A stretch of 64,000 nucleotides of DNA from contig NZ_PVWK01000097.1 of the NCBI RefSeq assembly GCF_003003795.1, positions 62,001-126,000 of the forward strand. The letters are read 5' to 3'. This document shows, piece by piece, positions 26,973 to 35,634 of the stretch (the stretch's first letter is position 1; every line of letters begins with the position of its first letter). The DNA comes from Stenomitos frigidus ULC18 (GTDB lineage: Bacteria > Cyanobacteriota > Cyanobacteriia > Leptolyngbyales > Leptolyngbyaceae). Below the pieces are notes generated by a model. That model worked only from the letters and a program-made list of their open reading frames with translations, had not been told where the DNA came from and made no database searches. The translations under genes were made by a program, and so were the position numbers.

Positions 26973-27328
26973 GGGGCAGCAGTAGCAGGTGCTGTGGTTC
27001 TACCGCTGTCTGAATCAGTCCCTTCATTTGATCGCTCTGTCGCCTCTGTCAAGTCAAAGGGAGCACTAAGTTCTTCTTGAATGCAAAGGCGATCGCACGG
27101 AATGGTATCTGACAAAATGGCACTCGCCATCATGCCGCAGTGAATTTCTAGCTGGGCTTCTGGTAACGCCTCAAAAACCAACCGCTGGCCTGGAAACACA
27201 ACCCGCTCAAAGTACCAGTTAGAAACGTTGGTAATGCGAGCAACCTGAATACGGCTTGTAGCGTTGACATAGCAACACAGGATGGGGTTGGTGCTACTCG
27301 ACGGCAGCGGATCGAAGATTTGAGCCAT
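26969..27328 (-). CDS. DUF1830 family protein
   Basis: The 119-aa product contains the cyanobacteria-specific DUF1830 core at residues about 13-85: NPILCCYVNATSRIQVARI, WYFERVVFPGQRL, MMASAILSDTIPCDRL. The family has no known function. The last 30 residues are a low-complexity Ser/Thr/Ala tail. No signal peptide or membrane helix is seen. It overlaps the hairpin that ends the convergent glycosyltransferase gene. Confidence 0.92.
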   Translation of the reverse strand: MAQIFDPLPSSSTNPILCCYVNATSRIQVARITNVSNWYFERVVFPGQRLVFEALPEAQLEIHCGMMASAILSDTIPCDRLCIQEELSAPFDLTEATERSNEGTDSDSGRTTAPATAAP

Positions 27329-27922
27329 GGAGGAAGACCCACACCGAAACTATAAGGAATAACTTGAACGTAGCACTCCGCGATCCCGTTGGCTGTAAAC
27401 CCTATTACCAACCGCCTCTTTGATCGAAATTTCTACCTAAAGGCGCAGTGCTCAAGCATCGCAGAGGTATTTGAGCCTTCATAACATGCAGTCAATCGCC
27501 TCATAAACGGCTTCAAACTAGACTCTGGTCAGGTCTCTCGATCGGTTGAGACTAGCGGTGCGGCTTACTTGTCAGCTTTGTCAATAGAGGTTTTTCTCAT
27601 TTTTAGGTACTTTGCTGAGAAAATGCCGATGCAGCAAAAGAAAGTCAGTGGTATCGTAAAGTTATATGAAAATAGTTTTCAGAATTAGACCACTTAGACT
27701 TCGCGCTCAATGAGTCTTGCCCAAGGAGTTGCATTGAGTGTTGCTCTATCCACTTTGGTCTCGCAGTGTGGTAGCAGGATGGCGCTAATGGTCGCTAGTG
27801 ATTCGGTGCTGCATGCATCAGTGAATCCCCTTGCCCCGCCGCATAGCAACGCATCCTGAATCTGGGTTTGCTTAAATAAAGAAGATCGATTTAACGGTTG
27901 ATGTTTCAGAAAATACCTTGTG
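27329..27922. other. Divergent intergenic region, DUF1830 / radical SAM
   Basis: About 594 bases with no gene, repeat or hairpin that I can support. Promoters of both divergent genes are expected here. Confidence 0.5.
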
Positions 27923-29497
27923 ATGGCTAACCGGATCCTTTACGTTCGTCTCCCTTGCAATCCGATTTTTCCGATCGGGGTCGTTTATTTAGCTGACCAC
28001 GTCCACAAGCAGTTTCCAGAAGCTGAGCAGCGTATTTTCGACCTGGGCACTGTTGCACCACTGGACTACGCTTCGGCGCTTGATGCTTGTATAGACGAGT
28101 TTCGGCCAAACCTGCTGGTCTTTTCCTGGCGAGACATCCAGATTTATGCACCCGTTGGCGGGCGCGGTGGCAATCCACTGCAGCATACGTTTGAGTTCTA
28201 CTACGCGCGGAATCCGCTGGTGAAGCTGCGGGGCGCGATCGGGCTCCTTCGTGTCGCCCAAGGGTACTACGGTGAACTCTGGCGCAACCTGGGTTTGATT
28301 AAGCGTGGCATGAGACGTGCACAAAAGTACAACCCAGCCGTACGATCGGTGGTGGGTGGTGGTGCGGTCAGCGTCTTCTATGAACAGCTTGGCCGCAGCT
28401 TGCCCAAAGGTACGATCGTCTCTGTGGGTGAAGGCGAGGCGTTGCTGGAAAAGCTGCTGCATGGCAAAAACTTTCTCGATGAGCGCTGCTATATCGTGGG
28501 CGAAACTACAGCACGCGATCGCATGATCCATGAGGTACCGACGCCGATCGAGAAAACAGCTTGCGACTACAGCTACATCGAAACAATCTGGTCAGAGTTT
28601 GACTATTATTTGCAGGCACAAGATTTCTATGTTGGGGTGCAAACGAAGCGCGGGTGTCCACACAACTGCTGCTACTGCATTTACACCGTTATTGAAGGTA
28701 AGCAGGTACGTATCAACCCTGCTGATGAAGTGGTCGCAGAGATGCGCCAATTGTACGATCGTGGCATGCGTAACTTCTGGTTTACCGATGCCCAGTTGAT
28801 TCCAGCACGTAAGTACATCGACGATGTTGCAGAACTCTTGCAAAAAGTTCTGAACGCTGGCATGGAGGACATTCACTGGGCGGCCTACATTCGGGCAGAC
28901 AATCTCACGCCTGCCTTGTGTGACCTGATGGTGAAAACGGGCATGAACTACTTTGAAATCGGCATCACCAGCGGTTCTCAGGAACTGGTGCGCAAAATGC
29001 GCATGGGCTACAATCTGCGAACAGTGCTGGAAAACTGCCGTGATTTGAAAGCTGCTGGGTTCAACGACGTGGTTTCCGTCAACTACTCCTTTAATGTGAT
29101 TGACGAGCGTATCGACACAATTCGCCAAACGATCGCTTACCACCGAGAGCTAGAAAAAATCTTTGGTGCCGATAAAGTGGAGCCAGCAATCTTCTTTATT
29201 GGCTTACAGCCTCACACTCACTTGGAAACCTATGCCTTTGACCAGAAAATTTTGAAGCCAGGTTATGATCCGATGAACATTACTCCCTGGACAGTGCGAA
29301 AGCTGCTCTGGAACCCGGAACCACTCGGCTCGCTGTTTGGTGAAGTGTGCCTTCAAGCGTGGCAACAAAATCCCAACGATTTTGGTCGTGAAGTGATGGC
29401 CATTTTGGAGCAACGGCTAGGAAAAGCCGATTTGGAGTCGGCGCTGACGGCTCCGATCGTCTCAGCCACTAAGCCACTTGCGCTTTCCGCTTCTTAA
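27923..29497 (+). CDS. B12-binding-domain radical SAM protein, PSII high-light-acclimation type
   Basis: The 524-aa protein starts at the ATG at 27923 (a GTG lies one codon upstream). An N-terminal cobalamin-binding-like domain (about residues 1-190) precedes a radical SAM core with the [4Fe-4S] motif CPHNCCYC (C245, C249, C252). It closely resembles, from memory, a cyanobacterial family named for high-light acclimation of photosystem II; the N-terminal VRLPCNPIFPIGVVYLADH and SWRDIQIYAPVGGRGGNP stretches are characteristic. The reaction is not established. It is upstream of the DICT protein gene, 130 bp apart, on the same strand. Confidence 0.88.
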   Translation: MANRILYVRLPCNPIFPIGVVYLADHVHKQFPEAEQRIFDLGTVAPLDYASALDACIDEFRPNLLVFSWRDIQIYAPVGGRGGNPLQHTFEFYYARNPLVKLRGAIGLLRVAQGYYGELWRNLGLIKRGMRRAQKYNPAVRSVVGGGAVSVFYEQLGRSLPKGTIVSVGEGEALLEKLLHGKNFLDERCYIVGETTARDRMIHEVPTPIEKTACDYSYIETIWSEFDYYLQAQDFYVGVQTKRGCPHNCCYCIYTVIEGKQVRINPADEVVAEMRQLYDRGMRNFWFTDAQLIPARKYIDDVAELLQKVLNAGMEDIHWAAYIRADNLTPALCDLMVKTGMNYFEIGITSGSQELVRKMRMGYNLRTVLENCRDLKAAGFNDVVSVNYSFNVIDERIDTIRQTIAYHRELEKIFGADKVEPAIFFIGLQPHTHLETYAFDQKILKPGYDPMNITPWTVRKLLWNPEPLGSLFGEVCLQAWQQNPNDFGREVMAILEQRLGKADLESALTAPIVSATKPLALSAS

Positions 29498-29627
29498 GCG
29501 GGTGTCATGCTGTGCGATCGCGCTCAGGATGTTTGACTGATTCTTGCTATGGTTCGTAAAAGAAGGCAACCAACTACTGCCTACCGTCGATGATCATCTG
29601 TCGTTTCTCTTAATCGTCTCATCTGCA

Positions 29628-31076
29628 ATGTTAGAAGGTTCTATTCTCCAAGAGCTAGGGATTAGCCACCAAGCTGGTTACACTGGCAAACGACCGCTCA
29701 ATTTTGGCGTTTACTACAAAAACACGTTGGTGGCGTTGTGTCACGCTCTGGAAGATTGCATCCTCACTAGCAGTAGCCAGCCGCTGGTTGTCACTGCGTT
29801 TCAGCGGGGTAAATGGTATCTGCAGGAAGCCGATCGCTACGCTGACCTGGCGGAAGGATCGCAGCAAATTGTCATCATGGCAGCGCCTGATGGAGGGTTT
29901 GCGGAACACCCGACGAGCCAGAAAGCGAACGTCGAGTTGGTCAGCCTTGATCCGAGTGATCCAGTCTCGCAAGAATGGCACTTGATGATTTTTGCCCCGA
30001 CCTATTCGGCAATGGTGCTGTGTCAGGAGCTTTCGCCAGAAGATTATGGGGCGCAAGGGCAACCGACCCAAGATTTAGAGCGTAAGTTTTACGGCTTCTG
30101 GACGTTTGAAGCCAACCTGGTGCAGGAGACCATAGAACTATCGATCGCTCATATTCAGCGCTACGATTCGGCTCTTGCTGCCAAACTAACGGCGCAAATG
30201 GAGGCGATCGTCGCTGCCCAGACTGAGAAACGGGATGACCTTGGTCCGATCGTGGCGCGGGTCGTGGACTATTTGCAAGAAGGGCAAACTGAACTCAGCG
30301 AACAGATTCACGCTCACGATGCTGAACGACTCCATCGCGATCCTCTAGACAACAATCTGGTTTCCAATGAAGTGCAGGCCTTTCTTCGGATGGCGCAGTT
30401 GACGGATCAAGCCGATTCGACCAACTCCACGGCGGCGGCTGAAGTGGCGTCGCTGGCAGAAGCGATCGGACAACTGCTGGATCTACCTGTTTGGCAGTTG
30501 CATCGACTCAAGTTGGCAGGTTTACTGCATCGACTCGCACCACTGCAACGATCTGAAACCGTATTGAGTCCCGGTAGTTTTGGGCGCTATGCTGACGACG
30601 AGGCTCTCACCACTGCTCCAAGTTGTCCCTTAGTACCGGGAGCACAGGTGTTGCGGACGATGCCCCGGTTGCGGGCGATCGCCACGATCATCACACATTT
30701 GACAGAATGCTGGAATGGGTCGGGACAACCTGCTGGGCTGGCTGGAGACGAAATTCCGCTAGAGTCGAGAATCTTGGGGCTGGCGGCAGAGTTTCAGCAG
30801 CGCCTGGTGGAACTCCGCACTGCAATGCCCGCTTCCCACACGCCACCCGGCGCAGACGAGTGCATGGCCAAAGCGCTGGTTGACTGCCAACAACAGCAGG
30901 GCGATCGATGGGACCCAAAGTTGGTCGACACATTAGCGTTACTGGTCAGCGGTTTTCAACAAGGCTTAGACCTCTCTATCAGCGTGCCCAAAATCTCGGC
31001 TGGACTCTGGCTGATCGACTCCCACTATGCTGATGATCTATTTAAGGCAGCCAGTGAGGCGGAAAGCAAAAGATAG
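29628..31076 (+). CDS. DICT sensory domain protein with degenerate HD-GYP-like domain
   Basis: The ATG at 29628 (MLEGSILQEL) is the normal family start; an upstream TTG at 29544 adds 28 atypical residues. The 482-aa protein has a DICT domain at about residues 1-200 (RPLNFGVYYKNTLVALCHALED, WHLMIFAPTYSAMVLCQEL). DICT is found with diguanylate cyclases and two-component proteins and is linked to light sensing. Residues about 300-440 align with HD-GYP, but metal ligands are replaced: LLHRLAPL for the HD motif, HLTECWNGSGQP for HHExxDGSGYP, and LAAEFQQ for VADxFD. It is therefore probably a non-catalytic c-di-GMP-type sensor or scaffold (inference). The C-terminus ends before a repeat-rich gap. 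Confidence 0.85.
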   Translation: MLEGSILQELGISHQAGYTGKRPLNFGVYYKNTLVALCHALEDCILTSSSQPLVVTAFQRGKWYLQEADRYADLAEGSQQIVIMAAPDGGFAEHPTSQKANVELVSLDPSDPVSQEWHLMIFAPTYSAMVLCQELSPEDYGAQGQPTQDLERKFYGFWTFEANLVQETIELSIAHIQRYDSALAAKLTAQMEAIVAAQTEKRDDLGPIVARVVDYLQEGQTELSEQIHAHDAERLHRDPLDNNLVSNEVQAFLRMAQLTDQADSTNSTAAAEVASLAEAIGQLLDLPVWQLHRLKLAGLLHRLAPLQRSETVLSPGSFGRYADDEALTTAPSCPLVPGAQVLRTMPRLRAIATIITHLTECWNGSGQPAGLAGDEIPLESRILGLAAEFQQRLVELRTAMPASHTPPGADECMAKALVDCQQQQGDRWDPKLVDTLALLVSGFQQGLDLSISVPKISAGLWLIDSHYADDLFKAASEAESKR

Positions 31077-31126
31077 AGAACAGAAAGCTAAAGGCCAAAG
31101 AATAATCGAAGCGAATGCCTCACTGA

Positions 31127-31190
31127 GAACTCAAAACTCAAAACTCTCTTATCACTGACAATTCAAAACTCAAAACTCAAAACTCTCTTA
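31127..31190 (+). repeat. AACTCAA heptamer repeats in two blocks
   Basis: Two blocks, 31128-31148 and 31167-31187, each hold three units of the AACTCAA type and end in CTCTCTTA, so a larger unit has been duplicated. It lies between the DICT and pentapeptide genes. Confidence 0.85.
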
Positions 31191-31210
31191 CACCCTCTAT
31201 CCCTTTATCA

Positions 31211-31915
31211 ATGAACATCGACGCAATTCGCTCTGGTAAGGTAAAACAGCTTCTGGGTGCTGATCTGGAAGACGAAGATCTGTCTGGGCAAAATCTTCAA
31301 GGTGTCAATCTAGCAGGCGCACGTTTGATTGGCACCGATCTCAGTCGAGCCAAACTGACGGGGGCGTCGTTGGATGGTGCCAACATGGTTGGCTGCCAAC
31401 TGATTGCCGCTGATGTGCGAGCGAGCCTGGTGGGAGCGAACTTGATGCAGGCAGATTTGACCGAAGCGGATCTGCGTGGCAGTAATCTACGGGGTGCGAA
31501 TCTCATGCGGGCAAGCCTCAGCAAGGCAACCTTCTCGGGCGCATTTCTGAGTGGCGCCAATCTGATGGGCGTTAATTTACAGGGTGTCGACTTGCGCGGC
31601 GCAGACTTACGTGGTGCCAATCTCAGCGGTGCTAATTTGCACGGTGCGAACCTGAATCAGGCAGATTTGCAAGGAGCCTTGTTGACTGAGGCTAATCTTG
31701 AGGAGGCCGATCTCCAGGGTGCTAATCTGGCTGGAGCCAACCTGACTGGAGCCAATCTGCTGTGTGCTGAGCTGGAGAAGGCTAATCTGGATGGAGTGAA
31801 CTTAGCGGGTGCCTGTCTAGTCGGTACGTTACTCGATCGCTCAACCAATCGCCTCGATTTGCAAATTGCTCTAAAGCAGCCTGAAACGGAGCCGTCTCAT
31901 CGCTCAACGTTATAA
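31211..31915 (+). CDS. Pentapeptide-repeat protein
   Basis: The 234-aa protein is almost entirely A(D/N)LXX repeats (about 35 units from residue 20 to 210), which form a right-handed quadrilateral beta helix. The first 20 residues (MNIDAIRSGKVKQLLGADLE) are a short cap. There is no signal peptide, so it is probably cytoplasmic. Cyanobacteria carry dozens of such proteins with mostly unknown roles. It follows the DICT gene on the same strand behind a heptamer repeat. Confidence 0.93.
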   Translation: MNIDAIRSGKVKQLLGADLEDEDLSGQNLQGVNLAGARLIGTDLSRAKLTGASLDGANMVGCQLIAADVRASLVGANLMQADLTEADLRGSNLRGANLMRASLSKATFSGAFLSGANLMGVNLQGVDLRGADLRGANLSGANLHGANLNQADLQGALLTEANLEEADLQGANLAGANLTGANLLCAELEKANLDGVNLAGACLVGTLLDRSTNRLDLQIALKQPETEPSHRSTL

Positions 31916-31979
31916 ATCGCAGTGCTGGGATTTTTGGTCGTACCGATAGGATAGTCGTTCCTGTAGAATGACCTGAAGA

Positions 31980-32002
31980 TTGCGATTACCTTGCAATCGC
32001 AA
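31980..32002. promoter_or_regulatory. Small inverted repeat upstream of permease gene
   Basis: TTGCGATT (31980-31987) and AATCGCAA (31995-32002) form 8-bp arms 20 bases before the permease ATG. It could be an operator or leader structure. It is not a recognised Zur or ArsR box. Confidence 0.35.
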
Positions 32003-32021
32003 AACTGCAAGCGCATAACGG

Positions 32022-33083
32022 ATGAACTTAAATCAACTAAACAGCGCCTTTACACTCTTTTTGAGCCTACTGGTGGAAGCCATGCCCTTCCTCCTGCTAG
32101 GGATATTGTTTTCAGGGCTATTGCTGTTTTTTATTGATGAACGCAAACTGGTGCGCTGGATGCCTAAAAACCCCTTTTTGGGCGCTCTGACAGGTAGCTG
32201 CGTTGGGTTTTTGTTTCCCGTTTGCGAATGTGGCAATGTGCCTGTTGCCAGACGACTGCTGATGCAGGGCGCACCGACGCCCGTGGCGATCGGCTTCCTT
32301 TTAGCCGCACCCACCATTAACCCGATCGTCTTCTGGGCTACCTGGACAGCGTTCCGTGACCAGCCCGAAATTGTGTTTATGCGCGTTGGCTTTTCGCTGG
32401 CGATCGCCACAATCATTGGCTGGGTCTTTAGCGCACAGGCAGATTTACGTCCGCTGTTGCAGCCTGCCGTGGTACGAGCCATCCCTGTAAAGGCAGAGAG
32501 AGGAGAGAGGAGAGGGGAGAGGGGTCAGTCTAAGACCTCAACGTCACCCTTATTGCAAGCCGGGACATACTTTCTGGGGCAGTCGTCGCAGGCATTCTCA
32601 CCACAGCCGTTGCAGATTGATGGAGCAGAGCTACAAGCCAGAATGATGGGGGCAAACACAGCCGGAAAACCCCTGTCTCATAAGCTCATGTTGTTGCTGG
32701 AGAATACAGTACAGGAGCTACGAGAACTCGGTGGCGTATTGGTTCTGGGTAGTGCGATCGCGGCGATCGTTCAGGTCTTTGTTCCTCGTGATGTCATTCT
32801 GAATCTGGGGCAGAGTCCTGTAACCTCCATTCTTGCCATGATGCTCCTGGCAGCCGTGGTCTCTATCTGCTCAACTGTCGATTCTTTTTTCGCGCTGTCC
32901 TTTGCCTCTACGTTTACTAGCGGTTCGCTGCTAGCATTCCTTGTCTTCGGACCCATGATCGACTTGAAGGGCATCGGCTTAATGCTATCCATCTTCAAGG
33001 CCAGAGCCATTTTCTATCTGTTCGCGCTGGCAGCATTGATGACGTTTTTGTTTACGCTGATTGTGAATTTGTACATTAGTTAG
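32022..33083 (+). CDS. Permease (DUF318/ArsP-like family)
   Basis: The 353-aa protein has about eight to ten transmembrane helices with the family motif PVCECGNVPVARRL after the second helix and AAPTINPIVFWATW. The second half repeats the fold (VSICSTVDSFFALSF, GPMIDLKGIG). Relatives include ArsP-type organoarsenical exporters and uncharacterised permeases paired with TIGR03943 proteins, as here. The transported substrate is unknown; the CxC motif suggests a thiol- or metal-related compound. The cytoplasmic loop between the halves contains a GAGAGG-rich low-complexity insert at about 32495-32524. Confidence 0.9.
   Translation: MNLNQLNSAFTLFLSLLVEAMPFLLLGILFSGLLLFFIDERKLVRWMPKNPFLGALTGSCVGFLFPVCECGNVPVARRLLMQGAPTPVAIGFLLAAPTINPIVFWATWTAFRDQPEIVFMRVGFSLAIATIIGWVFSAQADLRPLLQPAVVRAIPVKAERGERRGERGQSKTSTSPLLQAGTYFLGQSSQAFSPQPLQIDGAELQARMMGANTAGKPLSHKLMLLLENTVQELRELGGVLVLGSAIAAIVQVFVPRDVILNLGQSPVTSILAMMLLAAVVSICSTVDSFFALSFASTFTSGSLLAFLVFGPMIDLKGIGLMLSIFKARAIFYLFALAALMTFLFTLIVNLYIS
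32495..32524 (+). repeat. GAGAGG-type short repeat within permease gene
   Basis: A purine-only run made of degenerate 7-nt units encodes the Glu/Arg/Gly-rich segment ERGERRGERG in the central cytoplasmic loop and keeps the frame. Confidence 0.7.
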
Positions 33084-33165
33084 CGGTCAGCGGTCAGCGT
33101 TAATTGAACACTCAAAACTCAAACCTTCCCCTGCTTGCCCCCCTCCCCCCCCCCTCATTCTCCCC

Positions 33166-33942
33166 ATGTCCCTCCGCTCCCCCCGTTCCCCCTCGTTCCA
33201 AACCGTTCTGCCCTGGCTGGATGTCGTGGCGATCGCGGCGTGGGGCATCTTATTTCTCAAGTACTGGCTCACTGGCAAGCTTAATCTGCTGATTCACCCC
33301 AACTATATGGGGCTGACGATCGTGGCAGGGGTCGTTCTACTTTTGGTCAGTGGTATTAAAGCGACTCTCTTGTACAAGCAAAGACAGCAATCAGTACGAG
33401 GTGGTGTAACAGAGCGACATCTGACGCTGTTTCCGCCGGGTTGGAGTACCGTATTGTTGCTGGGTACCGCGATTCTGGGCCTGCTGATTTCGCCCCGTGC
33501 CTTTGCCAGCCAGACGGCGATCGATCGAGGTGTAAACGATACCGTCACTTTGACGCGTGTGAAACCACAAGCCTTTCGGGCTGCCACCAATAGCGACGAA
33601 AAAACCCTGGTGGATTGGGTGCGAACGCTGGCCGTATATCCTGAGCCCGATGCCTATACAGGGCAAAAGGCAAAAGTGCAGGGCTTTGTCGTTTATCCCC
33701 AAGACTTGCCTAATGATTACCTGTTGCTTTCTCGCTTTGTCATTACCTGTTGTGCGGCTGATGTGTATCCCGTCAGCTTGCCTGTTAAGCTCTCCCAGAG
33801 CCGCGACGCCTATAAGCCAGACACCTGGCTCGAAATTGAGGGGCAGATGATGACAGCAGAACGGGCCGGTAAGCGCCAGTTGGCGATCGCCGCCAAAACG
33901 CTAAAACCCATCCCAGAACCCAAAAACCCCTACGACTATTAA
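33166..33942 (+). CDS. TIGR03943 family protein (YcgQ-like permease partner)
   Basis: The 258-aa protein has two or three transmembrane helices in the first 115 residues (LDVVAIAAWGILFLKYW, MGLTIVAGVVLLLVSG, STVLLLGTAILGLLI) and a C-terminal OB-like domain containing FVITCCAADVYPVSLPV. It is the usual partner of the permease encoded immediately upstream, and the two presumably form one transport unit. The 82-bp gap between them is a C-rich heptamer-like repeat that runs into the first codons (LRSPRSPS), so the exact start is uncertain; the ATG at 33166 is the first plausible one. Confidence 0.88.
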   Translation: MSLRSPRSPSFQTVLPWLDVVAIAAWGILFLKYWLTGKLNLLIHPNYMGLTIVAGVVLLLVSGIKATLLYKQRQQSVRGGVTERHLTLFPPGWSTVLLLGTAILGLLISPRAFASQTAIDRGVNDTVTLTRVKPQAFRAATNSDEKTLVDWVRTLAVYPEPDAYTGQKAKVQGFVVYPQDLPNDYLLLSRFVITCCAADVYPVSLPVKLSQSRDAYKPDTWLEIEGQMMTAERAGKRQLAIAAKTLKPIPEPKNPYDY

Positions 33943-33945
33943 GCG

Positions 33946-34182
33946 ATGCGCGTGGCACCTAACGTGATCACTCAATACGCCCATGAGCATATTCCCATTA
34001 CAAAGCATATGGGGATGACGGTTCTGGCAATCGATGATGTTCAGATTTCTGTCTTGGCTCCGTACGCACCCAACATCAATCACAGAGAGACGATCTTTGG
34101 TGGGAGTCTTTCGAGCCTGGAATCTTGGCGGGTTGGGCGCTCCTGTGGGCAAAGCTTCAGGATGAGAGTTTTGAGTTTTGAA
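33946..34182 (+). pseudogene. Frameshifted and truncated YiiD_C-type thioesterase
   Basis: The frame starts 3 bases after the previous stop and encodes the N-terminal half of a YiiD C-terminal-like hotdog thioesterase: IPITKHMGM, then APYAPNINHRETIFGGSL. After 34110 the family sequence ILAGWALLWAKLQDE continues in another frame, and one missing G at about 34119-34121 (CTGGAATC for CTGGGAATC) accounts for the shift. Even when repaired, the frame ends at about 34182 in GAGTTTTGAGTTTTGA, a heptamer-like repeat. The second half of the roughly 150-residue domain is absent. It is therefore dead twice over. Confidence 0.75.
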
Positions 34183-34326
34183 TGAAGGCAGTTGTTAGTG
34201 GATAGTTGTTGGTGACATCAGTGATTGTCCTTCTGACTTCTGGCTCCCTCACCTTCTACCCTCTGCCTCCTGCCTTCTATTTCATGCTTTACTAATCCCT
34301 TAGCCACACTCTCTACTCTCGCCACC

Positions 34327-35205
34327 ATGACTTCTACGCTCAACCAGCAAATTCAGCGGTTTTACGATGCCTCATCCGGTCTGTGGGAGCAGATCTGGGG
34401 CGAACACATGCATCATGGGTACTATGGTGCTGATGGTCGTCAGCAAAAAGATCGGCGGCAGGCGCAAATTGACCTGATTGAAGAACTGTTGCAATGGGCG
34501 CAGATCGATCGGCCAGAGCAGGGTTTACCAAAACAAATCTTGGATGTGGGCTGTGGGATTGGTGGCAGTTCGCTTTATCTTGCGGAGAAATTTAATGCCA
34601 ATGTGACAGGCATTACGCTGAGCCCTGTGCAGGCAGGTCGAGCAACCGATCGCGCCAGAAATGCAGGCATGTCGGGAAATGCAGGGACAGGCGCGATCGC
34701 TCAATTCCAGGTTGCCGATGCGCTGAATATGCCCTTTGCCGATCAGTCGTTTGACTTCATCTGGTCGCTGGAAAGCGGCGAACACATGCCTGACAAAGCG
34801 AAGTTCATGCAGGAGTGCTATCGGGTGCTGAAACCGGGTGGCACGTTTTTGATGGTGACATGGTGTCATCGACCCATCGATCGTGAGCCCCTTACAGCCG
34901 ACGAGCAAAAGCATCTAGCAGACATCTATCGCGTGTATTGTCTGCCCTACGTGCTGTCGTTGCCAGAATATGAGTCGATCGCGCATACCCTCAACTTTCA
35001 GCAAATCCGTACTGCCGATTGGTCTCCAGCCGTTGCGCCTTTCTGGGATGTTGTGATTGACTCGGCCTTCAATTTTGAGGCGATCGTGGGTCTGCTAACA
35101 TCCGGCTGGACGACTATCCAGGCAGCACTGTCGCTTGGTCTCATGCAGCGCGGCTATCAAAGTGGGTTAGTTCGGTTTGGGTTACTGTCAGCAACGCGGC
35201 AATAA
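34327..35205 (+). CDS. Gamma-tocopherol methyltransferase (tocopherol O-methyltransferase)
   Basis: The 292-aa SAM-dependent methyltransferase has motif I (ILDVGCGIGGSSLYLA). It matches the cyanobacterial and plant VTE4 family closely: FYDASSGLWEQIWGEHMHHGYYG, SLESGEHMPDK, TWCHRPID, PYVLSLPEYE and DWSPAVAPFWD. It methylates the chromanol ring of gamma-tocopherol to give alpha-tocopherol, protecting membranes from lipid peroxidation. Methylphytylbenzoquinol and other gamma-TMT-like substrates remain possible. It follows a decayed gene and a low-complexity gap on the same strand. Confidence 0.87.
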   Translation: MTSTLNQQIQRFYDASSGLWEQIWGEHMHHGYYGADGRQQKDRRQAQIDLIEELLQWAQIDRPEQGLPKQILDVGCGIGGSSLYLAEKFNANVTGITLSPVQAGRATDRARNAGMSGNAGTGAIAQFQVADALNMPFADQSFDFIWSLESGEHMPDKAKFMQECYRVLKPGGTFLMVTWCHRPIDREPLTADEQKHLADIYRVYCLPYVLSLPEYESIAHTLNFQQIRTADWSPAVAPFWDVVIDSAFNFEAIVGLLTSGWTTIQAALSLGLMQRGYQSGLVRFGLLSATRQ

Positions 35206-35314
35206 CTTCGCTGATGCTTCATCAATCGATGAAGAGAGGATAACTTGCGCCAGCGCATTGTCAATTCACCAGACCCATGTGAGCACTCTAAAACGTGCCC
35301 TCATAAGGAACTTG

Positions 35315-35560
35315 ATGATGCGATGGCTACTTGCGTTTGGGATGGGTTTGGCGATCGTGTTCATCCAATGTGCCCTACCCATCCCGTTAGGATCAGCGTC
35401 CTCTGGCTGTGATGCAGCCTATCCTGATGTTTGCCTTCCGTCTCCGCCGCCAGATCTCAACTGCAAAGATATTGCTTTCAGAAATTTTCGCGTTCTGCCT
35501 CCCGATCCTCATCACTTCGATCGCGACAAAGACGGTATCGGCTGCGAATCGAGACGTTAA
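35315..35560 (+). CDS. Small exported excalibur-domain protein
   Basis: The ATG at 35315 with AAGGA 5 bases upstream gives an 81-aa protein. An N-terminal signal peptide (residues 1-27, LLAFGMGLAIVFIQCALPIP) is followed by a short Cys-containing domain ending DRDKDGIGCESRR, the excalibur calcium-binding signature. The longer open frame from 35177 overlaps the methyltransferase gene and is not needed. It is probably periplasmic; the role is unknown. Confidence 0.83.
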   Translation: MMRWLLAFGMGLAIVFIQCALPIPLGSASSGCDAAYPDVCLPSPPPDLNCKDIAFRNFRVLPPDPHHFDRDKDGIGCESRR

Positions 35561-35634
35561 AACGTTTCTACTAGAGATAGACCCCTAAATCAACAAGTGC
35601 GATTACCTTAGCAAAGAAGCACTAAGAGAGTTGC

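Noticed and set aside
31980-32002. Zur or ArsR operator before the permease
   Set aside because: The inverted repeat does not match the consensus I know for either regulator.
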